A DNA stretch of 64,000 bases, from the NCBI GenBank assembly GCA_019694875.1, contig JAIBBC010000001.1:1433501-1497500 (forward strand), in the 5' to 3' direction. Shown piece by piece: positions 51,450-62,065 of this stretch. The notes below the pieces were generated by a model that did not search any database, was not told the origin of the DNA, and saw nothing but the letters and a program-made list of their open reading frames with translations. Made by a program: the position numbers and the translations under genes. Origin of the DNA: Cyclobacteriaceae bacterium. GTDB lineage: Bacteria; Bacteroidota; Bacteroidia; Cytophagales; Cyclobacteriaceae. Each line of letters starts with the position of its first letter. Within the stretch, counting starts at the first letter, position 1.

Positions 51450-52727
51450 ATGTCCATGCTTTTCAACAGCAAGCCACCGTTAGCAGAACGTTTACGCCCA
51501 GTCAGATTAGACGACCTGGTGGGCCAGGAACATCTTGTGGGTGCGAAAGGCGTTATCCGGAAAACGATTCAGTCGGGAAATATTCCTTCCATGATCTTCT
51601 GGGGCCCACCCGGGGTTGGCAAGACTACTATTGCGAACATCATTGCCAATGAGGCAAAAAAGCCATTCTATATTTTAAGTGCGATCAGCGCAGGCGTAAA
51701 AGATATCCGGGAGATTATTGATAAGGCCAAATCGTCACCCCGTTCGATTTTGTTTATCGATGAAATTCACCGGTTCAATAAATCGCAGCAGGATGCGTTG
51801 CTGGGCGCAGTTGAAAAAGGAATCATTACGCTGATCGGGGCAACCACTGAAAATCCTTCGTTTGAGGTGAACTCGGCTTTGCTTTCGCGATCGCAGGTTT
51901 ACACGCTCAATGCGCTTGAGGAAAAAGATTTACTGAAACTGGTCAATCACGCATTAAAAAAAGATGAAGAGCTTAAGAAGCGTGATGTGGAGGTGAAAGA
52001 GCACCAGGCATTGTTTCAGCTGTCGGGTGGAGATGCGCGCAAAGTTCTGAATTTGTTGGAGCTCGTAGTCGACTCGGTTGAAGAAGGAAAGGTTGTGATC
52101 ACGGATGAACTCGTCACGAGCGTTGCGCAGAAAAAGATTGCGATCTATGATAAAAGCGGTGAACAGCATTACGATATCATCTCGGCTTTTATAAAATCAA
52201 TTCGCGGAAGCGACCCCAATGCAGCTATTTATTATCTCGCCCGAATGGTTGAAGGGGGAGAGGATGTAAAATTCATCGCACGAAGAATGGTAATCCTCGC
52301 TTCGGAAGATATTGGTAATGCAAACCCTACCGCTCTTGTAATGGCCAACAACACATTCCAGGCGGTGGATGTGATCGGCTACCCGGAGGCAAGGATTATT
52401 CTGGCGCAATGTGCGGTGTATCTGGCCAGTTCCCCCAAAAGCAATGCAAGCTACATGGCCATCGAAAATGCCATTGGTAAAGTTCGTGAAACCGGAGATT
52501 TGCCCGTACCGTTATCGGTACGGAATGCGCCCACGAAATTGATGAAGAATATGGGGTACGGAAAAGGCTACCAGTATGCGCATGATTATGAAGGTGGATT
52601 CGTGAACATGGAATTCCTTCCGGAGAAAATCAGCGGTGAAAAATTTTATGAGCCCGGAAACAATCCCCGCGAAGATGAATTGCGAAAATACCTCCGGTCG
52701 TTATGGAAGGAGAAGTACGGATATTAA
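51450..52727 (+). CDS. rarA: Replication-associated recombination protein A (AAA+ ATPase)
   Basis: 425 residues. PLAERLRPVRLDDLVGQEHL, Walker A GPPGVGKTTIANIIA, Walker B LFIDEIHRFNKSQQDALL, sensor GATTENPSFEVNSALLSR, arginine finger region and the C-terminal MgsA/RarA tetramerisation domain (SDPNAAIYYLARMVEGGED, ASEDIGNANPTALVMANN). RarA acts at stalled replication forks. Length and order normal. Confidence 0.96.
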   Translation: MSMLFNSKPPLAERLRPVRLDDLVGQEHLVGAKGVIRKTIQSGNIPSMIFWGPPGVGKTTIANIIANEAKKPFYILSAISAGVKDIREIIDKAKSSPRSILFIDEIHRFNKSQQDALLGAVEKGIITLIGATTENPSFEVNSALLSRSQVYTLNALEEKDLLKLVNHALKKDEELKKRDVEVKEHQALFQLSGGDARKVLNLLELVVDSVEEGKVVITDELVTSVAQKKIAIYDKSGEQHYDIISAFIKSIRGSDPNAAIYYLARMVEGGEDVKFIARRMVILASEDIGNANPTALVMANNTFQAVDVIGYPEARIILAQCAVYLASSPKSNASYMAIENAIGKVRETGDLPVPLSVRNAPTKLMKNMGYGKGYQYAHDYEGGFVNMEFLPEKISGEKFYEPGNNPREDELRKYLRSLWKEKYGY

Positions 52728-52741
52728 TTGACTAAGCCCCG

Positions 52742-54820
52742 GTGAAAAACATTATTCTGGAATCTAATCCCGCCTTTATCCTGCTGTGTGTAGCCATTGC
52801 GGTTGGGTATGCGTATGTGTTGTACACCGCTAAACATCCGTGGTCGGGAACGCTCAATAAAATTCTTTTTGGAGTACGAACGGTGCTCGTTTTCCTGCTT
52901 GCGTTTTTGTTGCTCGGCCCGATCATCCGCCAAATCAATAACCTGTATGAAAAGCCAGTATTTGTAATCCTGCAGGATAATTCGGTATCCGTTAAGGAAA
53001 CAACCGATTCGGTTTCAAGGAACAATCTTCAGCAGGCACTTACTTCGTTGAAGAACTCATTAAATAGTAACGGCTACGAGGCATTCAAAAATGATTTAAC
53101 AGGTGAAGAGGTTTCGGTAGTAAAGTATACCGAACCGGTTTCTGATCTGCAGGGTGCGTTGCGTAAAATTTCCAATCAATATGAGGGTCAGCAGGTAGCA
53201 GGTGTGTTGCTGGTATCTGATGGAATTTATAACTCGGGCTTGTCGCCTTTGTACACAGCGTACAGCTTTCCGGTTTACACGCTTGGCGTTGGCGACACGG
53301 CTCAACGCCAGGATATATCAATAAAAGAACTGATTTATAACAAAATTGCCTACCAGGGAAATCAGTTCCCGATCCGTGCCGAAGTTTTAGTGAAAGGATT
53401 TCCGAATCAAAATATCACGGTGTCGCTTGTCAGGTCGGGTAAAGTGATTGACCGCCAGACAAAAAATTCAGGTACCGATCAGCTTCTTCCGGTGGAGTTT
53501 AAAGTTGCCGCAACGGAACAGGGACTTCAGCGCCTGGATGTTCAGGTGGAGGTGATGCAGCAGGAGAAGAATGTGCGCAATAACAAATCAACTGCATTTA
53601 TTGATGTGGTGGAAGGCAGAAAAAAAATCCTGGTGGTGGCAAGCGCTCCGCATCCCGATATCAAAGCGCTCCGCGCGATTGTTGACAAAAACTCCAACTA
53701 CGAATTTATTCTTCACATCCCGGGCGTGGAAGAAACAGAAACAAAAAACATTCAGCCTGCCAACGTTGACCTGGCTATTTTTCATCAGTCGCCTGATAAG
53801 ACGGGTCGCACACGCGATCTCTTTCAACGATTTGCCGCAAGCAAAACTTCCATGCTGGTGGTTGTTGGTCAGCAAACGGATTTGAAAGCCATGACCGATG
53901 GAAAGATGCCGCTTGCATTCGATCAGCCACCGCGCCAGTATGACGATGTTATGCCGGTGATCAGTCCGACATTTCCATATTTCCTGTTGTCGCCTGAAGC
54001 GAACTCTGTTTTCTCAGGCTTTCCACCGGTTTGGGTTCCGTTTGGCAGAATGCAGGTTCCGGCTTCAGCCGTAACATTATTATCACAGCGTGTAGGGAGC
54101 ATTGCAACGGATAAATCGTTACTGTGGATCGATATTCCCGACAATCATAAGATCGCAATCATGCTCGGTGAAGGGTTCTGGCAATGGCGCCTGGAAGAAT
54201 ATTCCAAGAATGAAAATACCGAGGCGTTCGACGAAGTATTCGGTAAGCTGATTCAGTACCTGAGCACCACCGATGACAAGAGCCGCTTTAAAAGTTATCC
54301 ACTGGAACAGCAATTCTCGGATACCGAAGCCGTGGTTTTCGAAAGCCAGGTGTACAACGAAATTTACGAGCCTGTGTTTGGCAATCGAATCGACCTCGAA
54401 ATCACCGATGATGCCGGGAAAAAATTTAAGTACAACTATGTGGTGAGCCCGGGCAATGCACGTTACCAGGTTGGCGGATTGAAAGAAGGAATTTACAAGT
54501 ACACTGCTTCTACCAGCATCAACGGAAAGGAAGAGAAAGTACGCGGACAATTTCTCGTTACTGCACAGCAGGCTGAACTGCAAAATCTCACGGCCGATTT
54601 CGGGTTGCTGCGTAAGCTTGCCGGTTCAACCGGTGGAAAATTCTACACCGCATCGCAAACCGATAAGTTGAACGCAGACTTAACGCAGAAAGAAGCAACC
54701 AGCGTGATCCACAGCGAGGAGAAGTTCGATAACCTGCTAAACCTGAAGTGGGTTTTCTTCCTGTTATTGGCGCTGATCAGTGCAGAGTGGTTCCTGCGGA
54801 AGTATCACGGAGGATATTGA
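52742..54820 (+). CDS. Large membrane protein with VWA/MIDAS-like domain
   Basis: 692 residues from a GTG, 14 bp after rarA. Two N-terminal hydrophobic helices (IILESNPAFILLCVAIAVGY; ILFGVRTVLVFLLAFLLLG), then a von Willebrand-like domain with FVILQDNSVSVKE (D-x-S-x-S MIDAS) and AGVLLVSDGIYNSG, a long periplasmic part, and a C-terminal helix (LKWVFFLLLALISAEWFLRK). This resembles glutamine-amidotransferase-like/BatA-type VWA membrane proteins in Bacteroidota. Role unknown. Confidence 0.8.
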   Translation: MKNIILESNPAFILLCVAIAVGYAYVLYTAKHPWSGTLNKILFGVRTVLVFLLAFLLLGPIIRQINNLYEKPVFVILQDNSVSVKETTDSVSRNNLQQALTSLKNSLNSNGYEAFKNDLTGEEVSVVKYTEPVSDLQGALRKISNQYEGQQVAGVLLVSDGIYNSGLSPLYTAYSFPVYTLGVGDTAQRQDISIKELIYNKIAYQGNQFPIRAEVLVKGFPNQNITVSLVRSGKVIDRQTKNSGTDQLLPVEFKVAATEQGLQRLDVQVEVMQQEKNVRNNKSTAFIDVVEGRKKILVVASAPHPDIKALRAIVDKNSNYEFILHIPGVEETETKNIQPANVDLAIFHQSPDKTGRTRDLFQRFAASKTSMLVVVGQQTDLKAMTDGKMPLAFDQPPRQYDDVMPVISPTFPYFLLSPEANSVFSGFPPVWVPFGRMQVPASAVTLLSQRVGSIATDKSLLWIDIPDNHKIAIMLGEGFWQWRLEEYSKNENTEAFDEVFGKLIQYLSTTDDKSRFKSYPLEQQFSDTEAVVFESQVYNEIYEPVFGNRIDLEITDDAGKKFKYNYVVSPGNARYQVGGLKEGIYKYTASTSINGKEEKVRGQFLVTAQQAELQNLTADFGLLRKLAGSTGGKFYTASQTDKLNADLTQKEATSVIHSEEKFDNLLNLKWVFFLLLALISAEWFLRKYHGGY

Positions 54821-54840
54821 AGTCGTAAGATCAGGCATGG

Positions 54841-55515
54841 TTATCGTACTGCCACCTCAGGCATGCTATCGAGATTATACTCCACACCAATTGCAAAACT
54901 TGCCTTCAACTGGTTATTATTTATTGTGGCGGCTATCCAATTGCCTGGAATTTTTTTGAGCGCGGCAATAACTTCCTGATCACACTCGCGCATGATACCT
55001 TTTATCAACTGAATTTCCCCCAGCGTATTATCTTCGTTTACCCAGATTTCCACAAAAACAACACCTTCAACACCCATCTGTTTCGCCTTCATGGGATATT
55101 TGATCACGTTACTTAACTCCTGGGCCAGCGCTATTTTCGAGCCAATGTAGGAAGGTGGGGTATCGACATTTAGAACCGTTATGCCTGAGCCTGTATTTAC
55201 AGAATATTCAATATCTGTTTTTTTATGAAATGTAATTTTTTGAAGGTCATAGTTGTAAGTCTGAATAGCCTCTTCGTTTTCGGAATATGTCCAATCACCA
55301 ACCGGACGATTGTGATCAAATTGTCCGCTTAACTTGCGCGTGCCAGTCAAACTTTGCCTGGAATAGGCTCCGTGGTTGATTTTTTTTTCGTCTGCAAGAA
55401 CGTTGTATTCTTCACTGTAAAAATGACCGCGGCTTTTCTTTGCCTTAAGCTCCTGGCTGAAAACATTTAGCTGAACCAGAAGAATAGTCAGCAGCGTGAA
55501 TAAGAGGTGTTTCAT
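54841..55515 (-). CDS. TonB C-terminal-domain protein
   Basis: 224 residues. Signal-like MKHLLFTLLTILLVQLNVFS, a strand-rich middle with MORN-like wording (GAYSRQSLTGTRKLSGQFDH, VGDWTYSENEE), and a TonB carboxy-terminal domain: YPMKAKQMGVEGVVFVEIWV, DNTLGEIQLIKGI, EVIAALKKIPGNWIAA. Exported; such proteins are probably adaptor proteins in the envelope, not classic TonB (no long Pro-rich spacer). Confidence 0.8.
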   Translation of the reverse strand: MKHLLFTLLTILLVQLNVFSQELKAKKSRGHFYSEEYNVLADEKKINHGAYSRQSLTGTRKLSGQFDHNRPVGDWTYSENEEAIQTYNYDLQKITFHKKTDIEYSVNTGSGITVLNVDTPPSYIGSKIALAQELSNVIKYPMKAKQMGVEGVVFVEIWVNEDNTLGEIQLIKGIMRECDQEVIAALKKIPGNWIAATINNNQLKASFAIGVEYNLDSMPEVAVR

Positions 55516-55645
55516 AGACTAAATATAGTCTGCGAATTTTTCATCTCAAATTCAAACACATCTTTAGGTAAGACATGAATTTCGCTATGGCGAATCTGAT
55601 CAGCGGGACATTTCTAAGCCTTACGCAAAATAACGGGCAATCAAA

Positions 55646-56473
55646 TTATTTCATTTCGAAGCACCGCATGCTCACGCTCGCATTTTGAATTTCTTCGTAC
55701 GTAAATCGAATTTCATCCTGATCGTTAACCAACCCCAAACTGTAAATCATCGGGTAATAGTGGTCGGGTGTAGGCACCGACATCAATGCAGCCTGACCCA
55801 GTTTTTCGTAGTTCACTAAATCCGAAAACTCGCGACTGATGATTCTTTTTTTGCTGATGTCGTCAAACTCCTGCGCCCACGGGTATGGATTGGCAGAAAT
55901 GTTATGAAAGTCGGCTGCACGCAGGTTATGAACGATGTTTCCGCTGCCGATAATCAATACACCTTTGTTTCGCAAAACCTGTAGCTCGTTCGCCAGTGCG
56001 AAATGATACGCTGCCGGCTTCGAGTAATCAATGCTCATTTGAAACACCGGGATGTCGGCTTTCGGGAATGCGTGTTTCAGGATTGTCCAGGCACCGTGAT
56101 CAAGGCCCCAGTCTTTGTCGTCCTGCACTTCGGTTGATGTGATTGCCTTTTTTACTTCCTGCGCATATTCGGGCGAGCCGGGAGCAGGATACTGAACATC
56201 ATACATCGCCTGAGGAAAGCCATAGAAATCGTAAATCGTTTCAGGCTTTTCCGTAACGGCTACAAATGTACCCTTGCGTGTAAGCCAGTGCGCTGAAATT
56301 ACCAGAATAGCATTTGGTTTATCGGGCAGTGAATTGCCCATCGATTGCAATGAGCGTGTGAAATTATTATCCATGAGCACGTTCATCGGACTGCCATGTC
56401 CGATAAACCAGCCTGGAAAACGATTTGTGTCTTTAAATGCAGAGGTTTGTTTGTGGAGGTCTTGTAATTGCAT
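55646..56473 (-). CDS. 4,5-DOPA extradiol dioxygenase-like protein (LigB/YgiD family)
   Basis: 275 residues starting MQLQDLHKQTSAFKDTNRFP; an upstream ATG adds seven residues. Metal-binding residues of the class III extradiol family can be seen: GHGSPMN, VISAHWLTRKG, GLDHGAWTIL, IGSGNIVHNL. The E. coli relative YgiD/RidH cleaves DOPA in vitro. Cytoplasmic, monocistronic. True substrate in this organism unknown. Confidence 0.88.
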   Translation of the reverse strand: MQLQDLHKQTSAFKDTNRFPGWFIGHGSPMNVLMDNNFTRSLQSMGNSLPDKPNAILVISAHWLTRKGTFVAVTEKPETIYDFYGFPQAMYDVQYPAPGSPEYAQEVKKAITSTEVQDDKDWGLDHGAWTILKHAFPKADIPVFQMSIDYSKPAAYHFALANELQVLRNKGVLIIGSGNIVHNLRAADFHNISANPYPWAQEFDDISKKRIISREFSDLVNYEKLGQAALMSVPTPDHYYPMIYSLGLVNDQDEIRFTYEEIQNASVSMRCFEMK

Positions 56474-56647
56474 ACTGAAAATACAACGCTGCAAACAAAA
56501 TAGTTTACGCGCACAGTTTTACTTAAACCAGGTTAAGATCGGTGAGTCGGCCGACTGCTAAACAACGCTGACAACTACTGTCTTGTTAAGGAAAAGTAAT
56601 GAATGTTTTGTCTGGTTGACGCTATCTTACAAGCTTTCGAAGCGGTT

Positions 56648-57904
56648 ATGGTGTGGGAACGGGTGCAGGAGAAGCTTTCGATTTTATCGGATGCTGCAAA
56701 ATATGATGTTTCGTGTGCTTCCAGCGGAAGCAATAGGAAGAATACAAATAAAGGTTTGGGCAATTCAAGCGGTTCGGGTATTTGTCACACGTATACTGAA
56801 GACGGCCGGTGCGTATCGCTGCTCAAAATCCTGCTAACCAATTACTGCATTTATGATTGCCTGTATTGCGTATCGCGCAAGAGCAACGACATCAAGCGCG
56901 CTGGTTTTACGGTACAGGAAGTAGTCGATCTGACGATCGGTTTCTATCGCAGAAATTATATTGAGGGGTTATTTCTGAGCTCAGGAATTTTCAAGAATCC
57001 TGACTACACCATGGAGCGTCTGGTTCGCGTAGCCAAAAAATTGCGGACCGAGCACCGCTTCAATGGTTACATTCACCTTAAAACCATTCCGGGTTGCAGC
57101 GAAGAACTGATGAAAGAGGCAGCGTTGTATGCAGACCGACTTTCAGTAAATATCGAATTGCCTTCCGAGCAAAGTTTAAAATCACTGGCACCGGAAAAGA
57201 AGCGCGCAGACATCATCAAACCGATGAAATACCTGAGCGAGAATATCCAGAGATTTTCGCATGAACGAAAGCTGATTGGCAACGCTCCTTCCTTTGCGCC
57301 TGCGGGACAAAGCACGCAAATGGTGATTGGGGCGAGTCCCGAGAATGATTTGCAAATCATGTCGATTGCCAACGCGCTTTACAAAACATATCAGCTGAAA
57401 CGGGTTTACTATTCCGGCTTTGTGCCGATCAGCAATGACAACCGATTGCCTAAGCTCGGGACGCCCGTTCCGATTATCCGTGAGAACAGGTTGTACCAGG
57501 CCGACTGGCTGCTGCGGTTTTATAAATTTTCGCTGAAGGAAATCATTAATGAAAAGTTTCCGCAGCTCGACCTTGATATTGATCCCAAATTGTCGTGGGC
57601 GCTGCGCAACCTCGATCAGTTCCCGGTCGACATCAACAAAGCGGATTACGAAATGATTCTGCGCATTCCGGGCGTGGGAGTATCGTCTGCATTGAAAATT
57701 GTTCACGCAAGAAAATTCCGGACGCTTGGCTGGGATGAACTGAAACGATTTGGGTTGGCCTATAGTCGTGCGAAACATTTTATTGTTTGCAAGGATCTGC
57801 ACTCGATGCCGCGCGATCTCCACGAAGAAAAACTTCGTCAGGCTATTCTTGGGCAAAGCAAGTACGCAAAATCTCTTTCACCGCAATTTTCGTTGTTTGC
57901 ATGA
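56648..57904 (+). CDS. Putative DNA modification/repair radical SAM protein
   Basis: 418 residues from the ATG at 56648 (MVWERVQEKLSILSDAAKYD), the usual family start; the longer frame adds 15 residues. The radical SAM cluster site is CIYDCLYC (C-x3-C-x2-C) after LLKILLTNY; an unusual N-terminal DVSCASSGSNRKN ... GICHTYTEDGRCVSLLK precedes it. A helix-hairpin-helix (ILRIPGVGVSSALKIVHARK) suggests DNA binding. This family (TIGR03916-like) is paired with DUF4130/TIGR03915 proteins in many bacteria. Reaction unknown. Confidence 0.88.
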   Translation: MVWERVQEKLSILSDAAKYDVSCASSGSNRKNTNKGLGNSSGSGICHTYTEDGRCVSLLKILLTNYCIYDCLYCVSRKSNDIKRAGFTVQEVVDLTIGFYRRNYIEGLFLSSGIFKNPDYTMERLVRVAKKLRTEHRFNGYIHLKTIPGCSEELMKEAALYADRLSVNIELPSEQSLKSLAPEKKRADIIKPMKYLSENIQRFSHERKLIGNAPSFAPAGQSTQMVIGASPENDLQIMSIANALYKTYQLKRVYYSGFVPISNDNRLPKLGTPVPIIRENRLYQADWLLRFYKFSLKEIINEKFPQLDLDIDPKLSWALRNLDQFPVDINKADYEMILRIPGVGVSSALKIVHARKFRTLGWDELKRFGLAYSRAKHFIVCKDLHSMPRDLHEEKLRQAILGQSKYAKSLSPQFSLFA

Positions 57905-58674
57905 CGCGGCTGGTTTATGATGGAAGTTTTGAAGGCTTTCTGACATGTGTGTTTGAAATATATGAACGAAGACTGCAATTGGCAGAGATCGTGAGAGCAA
58001 CGTTGTTTCAGCCGTTGCTGGAAGAAGAAGTCCTTCGCATTGCTGCGGCAGCGAACAAAGCCGAACGCGTTTGGTCGGGATTGAAAAGAAAAATCTCGCG
58101 CGAATCACGGAACGATGTCTTCAAAACTTTCTTGTCGGAGTTACCGGATATGGAACGCCATCTGCTGGAATTTATCGGGAATGCCTTTCAATCGCCCGAA
58201 TCCGTTGAGAAAGATTTCAGCAACCGCGCAACGTTATACGTTTCGCAGACCGCCCGGAAGGTTCATCGCGAAAAGCACCGGATGGAGGCATTTGTTCGGT
58301 TTCAACGCACGTCTGATGATATTTATTATGCATCAATCGAGCCCGACTTCAATGTGTTACCGCTGATTATTAAACATTTTAAAGACCGGTATGCCGATCA
58401 GCATTGGATCATTTACGACCGGAAAAGAGCGTACGGCATCCGTTACCACCATGATTCAGGAGCAGTGGAAGAAATTCAAATCAAATTCGAAGAAAATTTG
58501 ACGGGTACATTTCTCCCGGAATCTGCTGTGGCGGAAGAAGAGCCGCATTATCAGCAGCTTTGGCAGCAGTATTTTTCGAGTGTCAACATATCACCCAGAA
58601 AAAACACAAAACTTCACGTCAGGCATGTCCCGCTGCGGTACTGGAGGTATTTGACGGAGAAGCGTAATAAATAA
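57901..58674 (+). CDS. DUF4130 / TIGR03915 DNA-metabolism protein partner of the radical SAM enzyme
   Basis: 257 residues; its ATG overlaps the upstream TGA (ATGA), so it is coupled to the radical SAM gene. LVYDGSFEGFLTCVFEIYER starts the family pattern and HVRHVPLRYWRYLTEK ends it. DUF4130 proteins belong with uracil-DNA-glycosylase-like folds and always neighbour this radical SAM family; together they are proposed to recognise or repair a DNA lesion, without biochemical proof known to me. Confidence 0.88.
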   Translation: MTRLVYDGSFEGFLTCVFEIYERRLQLAEIVRATLFQPLLEEEVLRIAAAANKAERVWSGLKRKISRESRNDVFKTFLSELPDMERHLLEFIGNAFQSPESVEKDFSNRATLYVSQTARKVHREKHRMEAFVRFQRTSDDIYYASIEPDFNVLPLIIKHFKDRYADQHWIIYDRKRAYGIRYHHDSGAVEEIQIKFEENLTGTFLPESAVAEEEPHYQQLWQQYFSSVNISPRKNTKLHVRHVPLRYWRYLTEKRNK

Positions 58675-58677
58675 AAA

Positions 58678-58700
58678 GAGGCGAGCTTTTGGCCCGCCTC
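58678..58700. terminator. Convergent bidirectional terminator
   Basis: GAGGCG (58678-58683) pairs with CGCCTC (58695-58700), with an extra G:C step around TTTT. A-run before and T-rich after. It lies between the DUF4130 gene and clpC, which converge. Confidence 0.7.
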
Positions 58701-58735
58701 GTATAATTGATTTATAAAAACTAAACTGTAAACTT

Positions 58736-61285
58736 TTATTCGCTCTTCTTCGAAGCCGCTTTAGGCTTCTTCACTTTCAACGTCAGCGTTTCAGATTTGC
58801 CATCGTGGTCAGCGATGATCGTACCGCCTTCCTCGATTTCGCCTTTCAGAATTTCTTCCGCGACCGCGTCTTCCAGATATTTGGTAATCGCACGGTTCAA
58901 CGGACGCGCTCCGAACTGCTGATCATAACCTTTCTCTGCCAGGAAGTCTTTTGCCTTTTCAGTCAACTCAACGTTATAGCCAAGCTGCACAATGCGGTCG
59001 AATACTTTCCGGAGTGTGATGTCGATGATCTTGTGAATGTCTTCGCGCTGCAGCGAGTTGAACACGATAACATCATCCAAACGGTTCAGGAATTCAGGAC
59101 TGAACACCCGCTTCAACGCGTTCTGAATGGTTGACTTCATGTTTTCTTCCACGTTCTCACGTTTCGCAGCTGTAGCGAAACCAATTCCGCTTCCGAAATC
59201 TTTCAAATCACGAACTCCGATGTTAGAAGTCATGATGATAATGGTATTGCGGAAATCCACCCTGCGGCCCAAACCGTCAGTCAGGATACCGTCATCCAGT
59301 ACCTGCAGCAGAATGTTGAAGATATCCGGGTGAGCCTTTTCAATTTCATCAAGCAACACCACAGAATAAGGCTTGCGTCTCACTTTTTCAGTAAGCTGGC
59401 CACCTTCTTCGTATCCAACATATCCCGGAGGTGCTCCCACGAGGCGTGACACTGAGAATTTCTCCATGTATTCACTCATGTCGATACGGATGAGTGAATC
59501 TTCCTTATCAAACAAGTACGTTGCAAGTACTTTTGCCAATTCGGTTTTACCCACACCGGTTGGACCGAGGAAGATAAATGAACCGATAGGTTTTTTCGGA
59601 TCTTTCAAGCCAACACGTGTACGCTGGATTGCCTTCGTTAATTTCCTAATGGCATCATCCTGCCCGATCACCTTGCCGCTGAGTTCAGCGTTCATGGTTA
59701 ATAGCTTGTTGCTTTCCTTCTGCGCGATACGCTTGGTAGGAATACCCGTCATCATCGCGATTACATCGGCCACGTTGTCTTCGTTAACCGTGTATTTCTC
59801 GGTGCGGGTTTTTTCTTCCCATTTTGCTTTCGCGATATCAAGCTGTTCGAGCAATTTCTTCTCTTTGTCGCGCAGCTGTGCAGCTTCTTCGTACTTCTGG
59901 CTCTTCACCACGCGGTTCTTTTCTTTCTTCACATCTTCCACACCCTCTTCAAGCTTCACGATTTCTTCCGGCACGTGGATGTTGTTAATGTGCACACGCG
60001 CACCAGCTTCATCCATTACGTCAATAGCTTTATCCGGCAGGAAGCGGTCGCTGATGTAGCGGTCTGAAAACTTCACGCATGCTTCAATAGCTTCTTTTGT
60101 ATAGATCACATGGTGGTGATCCTCATATTTTTCTTTGATGTTTTCCAGGATCTGCACGGTTTCTTCCACGGAAGTGGAATCTACCATCACCATTTGGAAA
60201 CGTCTGGCCAACGCACCGTCTTTTTCAATGTACTGACGGTATTCATCTAACGTGGTGGCACCGATACATTGAATTTCTCCGCGTGACAACGCAGGCTTGA
60301 ACATGTTCGAAGCATCGAGTGAGCCTGACGCACCACCTGCACCCACGATGGTATGAAGTTCATCGATGAACAGGATTACATCCGGAGATTTTTCTAGTTC
60401 ATTCATCACGGCCTTCATACGCTCTTCAAACTGACCGCGGTATTTGGTACCGGCAACCAGTGAAGCGAGGTCAAGTGTTACAACGCGTTTGCCAAACAAC
60501 ACGCGCGACACTTTCTTTTGAATGATGCGCAGTGCAAGGCCTTCTGCGATGGCAGTTTTACCTACACCGGGTTCACCAATCAGAATCGGGTTATTTTTCT
60601 TTCTGCGCGAAAGAACCTGCGCAACACGTTCAATTTCTTTTTCACGACCCACGATCGGGTCGAGTTTTCCATCTTCAGCAAGACGGGTTAAATCGCGACC
60701 GAAATTATCCAGCACGGGTGTGCGTGATTTCTCGGTGCCTTTTTTCTCTTTACCGCCCGCAGCGCCCTGGCCACCGCCCTGCGCACCACCGAACATACGG
60801 GATGAATCTTCATCCGGATCATCGGTGTCAGAAGAAGCCTGAGGTCCTTCAGACTGGTATTCGAGCATTTCTTTTACCGTTTCGTAGTTCACATCAAACT
60901 TGTTAAGGATTTGTGTGGCAAGATTATCGGCATCACGCAGAATAGACAGCAACAAATGTTCTGTACCGATCAGCTGCGCTTTGAAAATCTTTGCCTCGAG
61001 ATAGGTGATCTTCAAAACTTTTTCGGATGCTTTGGTTAACGGTATGTTTGCAAGATTCTTTACTTCATGTGTAGCAGTGCCTTTCGATACTTTTTCGATC
61101 TCTAAACGCAGTTCGTCAAGCGGCACACCTAATTTTTTCAGTACACCCACGGCCACACCTTCACCTTCGCGGATAAGTCCCAGCAAAAGGTGTTCAGTTC
61201 CGATATAATCATGGCCCAGCCTGAGGGTTTCTTCACGGCTCAGTGAGATAACTTCTTTTACGCGGTTGGAAAATTTAGCTTCCAT
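58736..61285 (-). CDS. clpC: ATP-dependent Clp protease ATPase subunit ClpC
   Basis: 849 residues. Double Clp_N repeat (residues 1-145; [20 protein letters not shown]), a Gly-rich linker ([13 protein letters not shown]), AAA-1 with [15 protein letters not shown], a coiled UVR segment around residue 430, and AAA-2 with [15 protein letters not shown] and [13 protein letters not shown]. The chaperone unfolds proteins for ClpP. The linker and C-terminal Lys/Glu-rich tail ([11 protein letters not shown]) are Bacteroidota-like. Autonomous gene. Confidence 0.97.
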   Translation of the reverse strand: MEAKFSNRVKEVISLSREETLRLGHDYIGTEHLLLGLIREGEGVAVGVLKKLGVPLDELRLEIEKVSKGTATHEVKNLANIPLTKASEKVLKITYLEAKIFKAQLIGTEHLLLSILRDADNLATQILNKFDVNYETVKEMLEYQSEGPQASSDTDDPDEDSSRMFGGAQGGGQGAAGGKEKKGTEKSRTPVLDNFGRDLTRLAEDGKLDPIVGREKEIERVAQVLSRRKKNNPILIGEPGVGKTAIAEGLALRIIQKKVSRVLFGKRVVTLDLASLVAGTKYRGQFEERMKAVMNELEKSPDVILFIDELHTIVGAGGASGSLDASNMFKPALSRGEIQCIGATTLDEYRQYIEKDGALARRFQMVMVDSTSVEETVQILENIKEKYEDHHHVIYTKEAIEACVKFSDRYISDRFLPDKAIDVMDEAGARVHINNIHVPEEIVKLEEGVEDVKKEKNRVVKSQKYEEAAQLRDKEKKLLEQLDIAKAKWEEKTRTEKYTVNEDNVADVIAMMTGIPTKRIAQKESNKLLTMNAELSGKVIGQDDAIRKLTKAIQRTRVGLKDPKKPIGSFIFLGPTGVGKTELAKVLATYLFDKEDSLIRIDMSEYMEKFSVSRLVGAPPGYVGYEEGGQLTEKVRRKPYSVVLLDEIEKAHPDIFNILLQVLDDGILTDGLGRRVDFRNTIIIMTSNIGVRDLKDFGSGIGFATAAKRENVEENMKSTIQNALKRVFSPEFLNRLDDVIVFNSLQREDIHKIIDITLRKVFDRIVQLGYNVELTEKAKDFLAEKGYDQQFGARPLNRAITKYLEDAVAEEILKGEIEEGGTIIADHDGKSETLTLKVKKPKAASKKSE

Positions 61286-61384
61286 AGATAAGGGATAGAA
61301 AGAATAGTGTAAATGTAAACTTTTAAGGGATTTTATGCCCCCATTTTCGGCTAAGAATTTAAACGCACGCTGTCCTTAATTTGT

Positions 61385-62011
61385 TCATTCGGTCCTGGGC
61401 CGGGAAGTAATCAGCTGTCGTGCATTCGGGCCTTCGCAGAAGATCAGGTCAATAACGCTCATGTTCTCTGCAAACGTGTGTCCAAATACCTGCGTGTAGG
61501 GCGCAGGTTTGAAAAATTTTTCGCAATCGGCTGGTTTTTTAGCATTTACGAGATTTCTGAGGTCGTCAGTTCCCGATTGTGGTATTTTTTCATACGCCAA
61601 TGTTTCCGTAACGGAGTTTGTCAGTTTGAGCCAGCCCCGACAGATTGTCAGCAATTCGAGGTTCAGGTCGTATAAAAATTTGTGCTCTTTATATAGAGCA
61701 TGATGCAGGGCATCGGAATAATATTCGAAAAAAGGAGCGTTGTTGTAAGCCGACACGATCGACCGCCAGTGGTTGTTCACCCACTTTTGGCTGTGATCGA
61801 TTTGAATGTCTTTGATGATTGTTTTACCGTGCTTTCCCGTAAGCGGCACCGTAAGTTCCTGAACGCCCTGTGAAGTTACAATGCGGCATCGGCTGCGATA
61901 CGTTTGTTTAATGAAGTGCTCGTGCTTTTCGAGAATGATTGTATCGAACGACTGCGTTGCAGCGAACCACGCGATGGAAGGAAGGTAATGAAGTTCGATG
62001 AGGCAGTTCAA
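61385..62011 (-). CDS. WbqC-family protein
   Basis: 208 residues. LHYLPSIAWFAATQSFDTII at the start with EHFIKQTYRSRCRIVTSQG, VPLTGKHGKTIIKDIQIDHS and QKWVNNHWRSIVSAYNNAPFF are the WbqC signature (putative acyl/sugar-transfer proteins of unclear function). Soluble. No operon partner in close range; ends 99 bp after the clpC start. Confidence 0.88.
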   Translation of the reverse strand: MNCLIELHYLPSIAWFAATQSFDTIILEKHEHFIKQTYRSRCRIVTSQGVQELTVPLTGKHGKTIIKDIQIDHSQKWVNNHWRSIVSAYNNAPFFEYYSDALHHALYKEHKFLYDLNLELLTICRGWLKLTNSVTETLAYEKIPQSGTDDLRNLVNAKKPADCEKFFKPAPYTQVFGHTFAENMSVIDLIFCEGPNARQLITSRPRTE

Positions 62012-62012
62012 A

Positions 62013-62050
62013 TAGACGTGTTAGACTTTAGACGTGAGACTTAAGATCTA
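62013..62050. repeat. Short tandem 7-8-mers upstream of the WbqC gene
   Basis: TAGACGTG, TTAGACTT, TAGACGTG, AGACTT in a row. Low-complexity repeat of a type seen in Bacteroidota intergenic DNA; potential length-variable locus. Confidence 0.4.
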
Positions 62051-62065
62051 TTTTGTAATCAAGAT

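Noticed and set aside
60522-60906. Plus-strand frames of 100-150 codons antisense to clpC and several similar frames antisense to czcA, copA and mltG.
   Set aside because: They follow codon-position shadows of strong genes on the other strand and have no recognisable protein features.
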